Below, piece after piece: positions 60,311 to 64,000 of a DNA stretch of 64,000 bases. Origin of the DNA: Cupriavidus sp. UYMMa02A (GTDB lineage: Bacteria > Pseudomonadota > Gammaproteobacteria > Burkholderiales > Burkholderiaceae); assembly GCA_001725945.1 (NCBI GenBank), contig LRMT01000033.1:62001-126000 (forward strand). Reading direction: 5' to 3'. The position numbers were made by a program, and so were the translations under genes. The notes under the pieces were generated by a model, which saw nothing but the letters and a program-made list of their open reading frames with translations, ran no database searches and was not told where the DNA came from. Position 1 is the stretch's first letter; each line of letters starts with the position of its first letter.

Positions 60311-61552
60311 TCATGCCTCGTAGTCGCGATGGATGGATCGCATAACGTCCTGCAGCCTCGTAAAATCCCGCTGATACGCACTGACCGCCGACGATATTTC
60401 CAATTCCGCCCGGGCGAGGTCGCTCAGATCGGCCGACAGCCTCTCCACCACGCGCTCCACTTCGACGTCATCGATTGGGGTGGCTCTGTTGCCCAGCCGA
60501 AGATCGCTCATAATATATTCAGTCTTTGGCAAATACGAAATGGCAAATGTCGGCCGTCCCGCCATCATCGAAAAGATGCACGAATGGAACCTGGTTCCGA
60601 GAAAGATCGTAGAGCGTCTGATGAGGGCGCGGAGTATCCATGGCTCATGGCTCTTCTCATCGATTACGATCTGAGTCTTGGCGCGTTCCTTTACCAACAA
60701 TGCAGTCGGCAAATCCTCTGAAACTTGATTAAAAATTACCGGCAACACCCCGTGTTTGGATGCCATTCTGTCGGCAATTTCCGCGACCGCAGAGACATAG
60801 GAGTCGTAAGCGGCACGAGGGTGCGCATGTCGCGGGAAGGTCCAGCCAACCACGGTCATTCCCAGAACCGGTTTCCCGTCGTCCAGGCCAAGCCGCCGTA
60901 GCTCAGGGGCGATCACGGCGTCATCTTCTTCCACCCTGTCATTCCAAAATGCACTGTCGCCCGTTCGGTAGACTTGCCGATCAGGAATGCCAAGCTCTCG
61001 AACCAGAAAATTCGCTGAATAGCTCTCGCGCGGGCAAAGGTGGGAAACCCCGTGCCAGGACCCGGCTGGCCAGCATCTCGCAAAGCGGCCGTGCAAAGGC
61101 CCGATGCTTTGAGGGCCGAGCACAACGGCTTTCCGCAGCCTTGTCGCCAGCTCAATATGGAACAGAGCGATGATGTATGCGAAGTTTGTGTCGTGGATAT
61201 AGCCACCTGGTGCACTGACGAACGACATGCGCACTCCCGCATGGCATTGAGGGTCTTTTGCTGTTCCCGCGGGAGCAGTTTTTTCCAGCCGCCGTAGGCC
61301 AGGGGCGGTCGCGAGCCAGCTGCCAGCATGCAGCAGCAGCAAGGTGCGCACCTTGCCTCCCGGAGCATTCCCGATCCGCTCTGACCAGGCGATATCTGGA
61401 TGGACTTGCCTCGCGTTGTCAGCCCCTTCGAACACAGCCGCCGAGATGGCCGCCTTGGCATTCCAGGCGCGGATTTCGGCAACACACTCATCCAGCAGCA
61501 CGGAATCGCCGCGATTCGAGCGCCCATATGCATTCACCACGAGTACTTTCAT
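60311..61552 (-). CDS. Polysaccharide pyruvyltransferase-family protein
   Basis: 413 residues, intact. MKVLVVNAYGRSNRGDSVLL, the family Asn/Gly/Asp start; VLGPQSIGPLHGRF; SHEPWILRALIRRSTIFLGT and RFHSCIFSMMAGRPTFAISY, the standard C-terminal block (R-x-H-x-x-I-F). These enzymes move pyruvate ketals from PEP onto EPS sugars, giving an acidic polymer. Ends 3 bases before the GT4 gene, so it is co-transcribed. Confidence 0.9.
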   Translation of the reverse strand: MKVLVVNAYGRSNRGDSVLLDECVAEIRAWNAKAAISAAVFEGADNARQVHPDIAWSERIGNAPGGKVRTLLLLHAGSWLATAPGLRRLEKTAPAGTAKDPQCHAGVRMSFVSAPGGYIHDTNFAYIIALFHIELATRLRKAVVLGPQSIGPLHGRFARCWPAGSWHGVSHLCPRESYSANFLVRELGIPDRQVYRTGDSAFWNDRVEEDDAVIAPELRRLGLDDGKPVLGMTVVGWTFPRHAHPRAAYDSYVSAVAEIADRMASKHGVLPVIFNQVSEDLPTALLVKERAKTQIVIDEKSHEPWILRALIRRSTIFLGTRFHSCIFSMMAGRPTFAISYLPKTEYIMSDLRLGNRATPIDDVEVERVVERLSADLSDLARAELEISSAVSAYQRDFTRLQDVMRSIHRDYEA

Positions 61553-61605
61553 AGGTACCCCCTAAATGTTATTGCGAGATCTGAATGACGGTCGCCTGAA
61601 TTCGC

Positions 61606-62808
61606 TCATACAACACGGGTTCGATCGGCAAGAAAAATAATACCGAAGCAGAGGAATGAGACACCCAGCTCCATCAATATCCCCGCCACAGCGCTTTCGA
61701 CGCGGGTAAGAAACGAAACCGACGTTACCACCGCTATACATGTCAGGATGGCATGAAGCGACGGCAACCAGTTCCACGAGATGATCTGATAGTGATAAAA
61801 ATACGAAGAACTGATTAGCCAGCAGGCGCCGTGGATGCATACAGCAACGATCAAGGACTCGGATAGCCCCAATCTGTCCCGGATCAGAAGCAGGGCCAGG
61901 CCGCCGCAAACCAGGCCAACCACACCAACCAAAATGATCGAGTATTGGTCGCTGAACGTCCTGAATCTCCGATTGCCGCTATTGACGGTTGTACGGTATA
62001 GCTTGCTGTATCCCGATCGTCTTAGCAAAATCACACACTGGTTGAAGACGCCGGAAAATGACTTCATAAAATTGAACTTGGCGGCCTCTTGCCCACCGCC
62101 AGCTCCCAGAATGGAGACGGAGATCACGCGCGCTATGACTTGCCCGGGAAGTAGCGTAAGGGACACCACGAATCCCTCCTTGATCAGGTAACCGATCGAT
62201 CTCCGATCCAGGCGCGCACGCCTTAGCCCATGCTGGCGCCGCGTCCAACGTAGAGTCATCAGCGAGATGCAGGCAAGTGCTGCCCCGTTTATCCATCCGG
62301 CGACCTCTATCCGCAATGAGAACCCGAAGAGCAAGCTGGCCGTGACATATATGGCCACGAGAAAATAATTGAGGCCGGATATCAGGCCGTATGCCGATTC
62401 GTCGTCGGCAACATCGAGGAATCCAGACATGTTCGCAATGCTGAACCAGAGACCTATCGTCGAAGCCAGCAAGAAGCGCTTTATCCCGGCATCGCCGTAG
62501 AGTTCCGCCGGAACAACGATCAAGGCAAACGTCACCACCAACAGGATGGGTAGCCTCGCTATCGCGAACTCAAGTGGGTTCAGCGCCTGGAAGCTGGCGC
62601 TCGCAGCCTGTCGTTGCAGCACCTGTCCGCCCCAGTCGATCACGACGAGCAGAAGCGCATTTACCCCCAATGCCGTGGTCAACGCACCTGCGAGCGGGTG
62701 ACCTGTTGAGATAAGAATGAATGACGTAAGCAACATCGATCCCTGGCCAATGAATGCTCCCATGACGAGGTTCACCAGCTTTTTATTGCGGATGAGGGAC
62801 AGCAACAT
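61606..62808 (-). CDS. Wzx-type polysaccharide flippase
   Basis: 400 residues with about 12 membrane segments and charged loops, starting MLLSLIRNKKLVNLVMGAFI, which is the usual lead of MOP-superfamily flippases. LPGQVIARVISVSILG and FNFMKSFSGVFNQCVILL resemble Wzx cores. It moves undecaprenol-linked repeat units across the inner membrane. Overlaps the next gene by 26 bases. Confidence 0.82.
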   Translation of the reverse strand: MLLSLIRNKKLVNLVMGAFIGQGSMLLTSFILISTGHPLAGALTTALGVNALLLVVIDWGGQVLQRQAASASFQALNPLEFAIARLPILLVVTFALIVVPAELYGDAGIKRFLLASTIGLWFSIANMSGFLDVADDESAYGLISGLNYFLVAIYVTASLLFGFSLRIEVAGWINGAALACISLMTLRWTRRQHGLRRARLDRRSIGYLIKEGFVVSLTLLPGQVIARVISVSILGAGGGQEAAKFNFMKSFSGVFNQCVILLRRSGYSKLYRTTVNSGNRRFRTFSDQYSIILVGVVGLVCGGLALLLIRDRLGLSESLIVAVCIHGACWLISSSYFYHYQIISWNWLPSLHAILTCIAVVTSVSFLTRVESAVAGILMELGVSFLCFGIIFLADRTRVV

Positions 62809-64000
62809 AGCGGGCCTTGTACATGGATTTTGTCATTAACCGTTCCAAAAGCAGATAAATGACGACGATCAATCCCACGCGGTACACACCGATGTCCACG
62901 CCGCCGCGGACCAGGATAAATCCGATCAGCGTCGAAAGGACTCCGGTACGCAGCCGGCCGAGATCCTCATTTGGTGCATTCGCCGCGTAATTCTCCGCCT
63001 TGGCCACAATCAAGCCGAAGATCAAGGCCATCATGGCCAGGCCAAAATAGTCAAACGCGATGACGCTTTCCCCAAACAGTCCTGGCGGCACCCCTCCGTC
63101 CGTATCGCCGAAGAACTCTTCGCGAACTCGGCGGCTCAACTGGATCGGCTTCTCGGGCCAGATCGCGCGCGGAACGAAGGCTACCAGCGCGTTGAGATAG
63201 ACTTCTCCATAATCGTTGCCGTGGCGCTCGGCATATATTTTTGAAAGGGCGATATGATCGATGAACGGTAGCCCGGTGTAGGATGCTTCAACGATCGATG
63301 CTGCACTCATCTCAAACTGAGCGCTCGCTCCCTGTGCCCTGTACCGTTCGTAGATGATATAACCAGAAGCTGCAACAAAAGCGGCGGCCAGCGCCAGGAT
63401 TCCAAGGAAACCGGGCCCGCTGATTCTCTTGACCCGGACGATCAGCAACGAAATCAGGAACAGCAAGAGAATGGAGCGTCCGCCCGAAAGTGCAAGGAAT
63501 ATCGATTGCAGCACCAGACCGCCCAGGAACAAGCCGCGCAGCCATCGTGGTGGCTGCTTGGCCTTGATCAGCACCTGCAATACCAGGCAATAGACATTCA
63601 CGCCTATCATCACCGGAAACAAAAAGTTCAGAGCGGAACTTTCGACAACGGTACGCGCGTAGGCAGCCCTCACCCATTCCTGTACGCCCTGGTACAGATA
63701 AACTGTCAATGAAACTTCCAGGGCAATCACAAATAGCTGGATACAGACGTAGCGCAGCAGCTTCCTGTTTGACGGCAAATTGAGTGCTGCTTGCCAGCGA
63801 CGCGACCTGCCCTTGCTTTTTCTGAATAGTCTGTAGGAAACAAAAGCCGCGAAATTCACGGCGGCCATCGGCACCCACGGAATATCTTCCACCCTGATCA
63901 GCCACGGTGCTATCAGAATGGAGCGCGTAACCAGTTCGCTTTCAATCAGCGCACCAAGTAGCCAGCACCCGAGCAGGGTGTAGACAAAAAGACCGTGGAA
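62783..64000 (-). CDS. Wzy/EpsE-like polysaccharide polymerase, 5' end outside the window
   Basis: At least 405 codons; the frame stays open to the window edge (FHGLFVYTLLGCWLLGALIE at 63940-64000), so the true start lies beyond 64000. About 10 membrane segments with a large periplasmic loop (about residues 180-290 of the visible part, VAFVPRAIWPEKPIQLSRRV), as in Wzy polymerases. Joins repeat units in the periplasm. Family inferred from topology and position next to Wzx. Confidence 0.78.
   Translation of the reverse strand, partial: FHGLFVYTLLGCWLLGALIESELVTRSILIAPWLIRVEDIPWVPMAAVNFAAFVSYRLFRKSKGRSRRWQAALNLPSNRKLLRYVCIQLFVIALEVSLTVYLYQGVQEWVRAAYARTVVESSALNFLFPVMIGVNVYCLVLQVLIKAKQPPRWLRGLFLGGLVLQSIFLALSGGRSILLLFLISLLIVRVKRISGPGFLGILALAAAFVAASGYIIYERYRAQGASAQFEMSAASIVEASYTGLPFIDHIALSKIYAERHGNDYGEVYLNALVAFVPRAIWPEKPIQLSRRVREEFFGDTDGGVPPGLFGESVIAFDYFGLAMMALIFGLIVAKAENYAANAPNEDLGRLRTGVLSTLIGFILVRGGVDIGVYRVGLIVVIYLLLERLMTKSMYKARYVAVPHPQ

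Overview
The window is high-GC DNA from a member of the Burkholderiaceae, most likely Cupriavidus or a close relative. This is inferred from gene content and codon use: a type VI secretion (T6SS) locus, a large oxalate/formate catabolic locus with formyl-CoA transferases and oxalyl-CoA decarboxylase, and an exopolysaccharide (EPS) locus. I see no rRNA, convincing tRNA, CRISPR array or complete insertion sequence.

Layout. (1) 1-8.3 kb: 3' part of a T6SS cluster (tssC end, tssK, tssL, an OmpA-domain protein, hcp, clpV, tssE), ending against a decayed Bug-type solute receptor. (2) 8.3-14.3 kb: DUF3422 protein, FecA-like TonB receptor behind a Fur-box-like site, a serine beta-lactamase-fold esterase and two small exported proteins. 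(3) 14.3-40.8 kb: the oxalate/formate locus, almost all on the minus strand: two-subunit NAD formate dehydrogenase (fdwBA type), three OxlT-like MFS carriers, two LysR regulators, two formyl-CoA transferases, oxalyl-CoA decarboxylase, an FAH-family enzyme, transhydrogenase pntAa-Ab-B, an FCD-type GntR regulator and a PanE-like reductase. (4) 41-45.6 kb: TerC, OpgD, a second GntR, an EamA exporter and a 61-aa protein. (5) 45.7-47.4 kb: a decayed island fragment with an FtsH remnant lacking its ATPase domain. (6) 47.4-64 kb: galU, an outer-membrane barrel, a large lipoprotein, and a convergent EPS locus (WcaJ-like initiator, glycosyltransferases, acetyltransferase, Tat-exported beta-helix protein, pyruvyltransferase, Wzx, Wzy).

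How the oxalate genes fit together: MFS carriers exchange oxalate for formate; Frc activates oxalate to oxalyl-CoA; Oxc decarboxylates it to formyl-CoA; Frc releases formate; FdwBA oxidises formate with NAD; PntAB converts NADH to NADPH. A 15-bp element, GTATGTGATATATCA or its reverse complement, lies upstream of oxlT, a small membrane-protein gene, oxc-frc, frc-fah-pnt and the panE-like gene. Two weaker copies lie upstream of oxc and of gntR. The local GntR is the natural candidate ligand-responsive regulator. Nearly identical direct copies of one MFS gene with its promoter bracket frc-oxc.

Caution: about thirty otherwise normal genes contain one or more single-base frameshifts, nearly always loss of one base from a short G/C run. 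Housekeeping and accessory genes are hit alike and the downstream frames stay clean, so I treat these as sequence errors. I annotate full spans across them and reserve 'pseudogene' for genes with missing domains or real stop codons.
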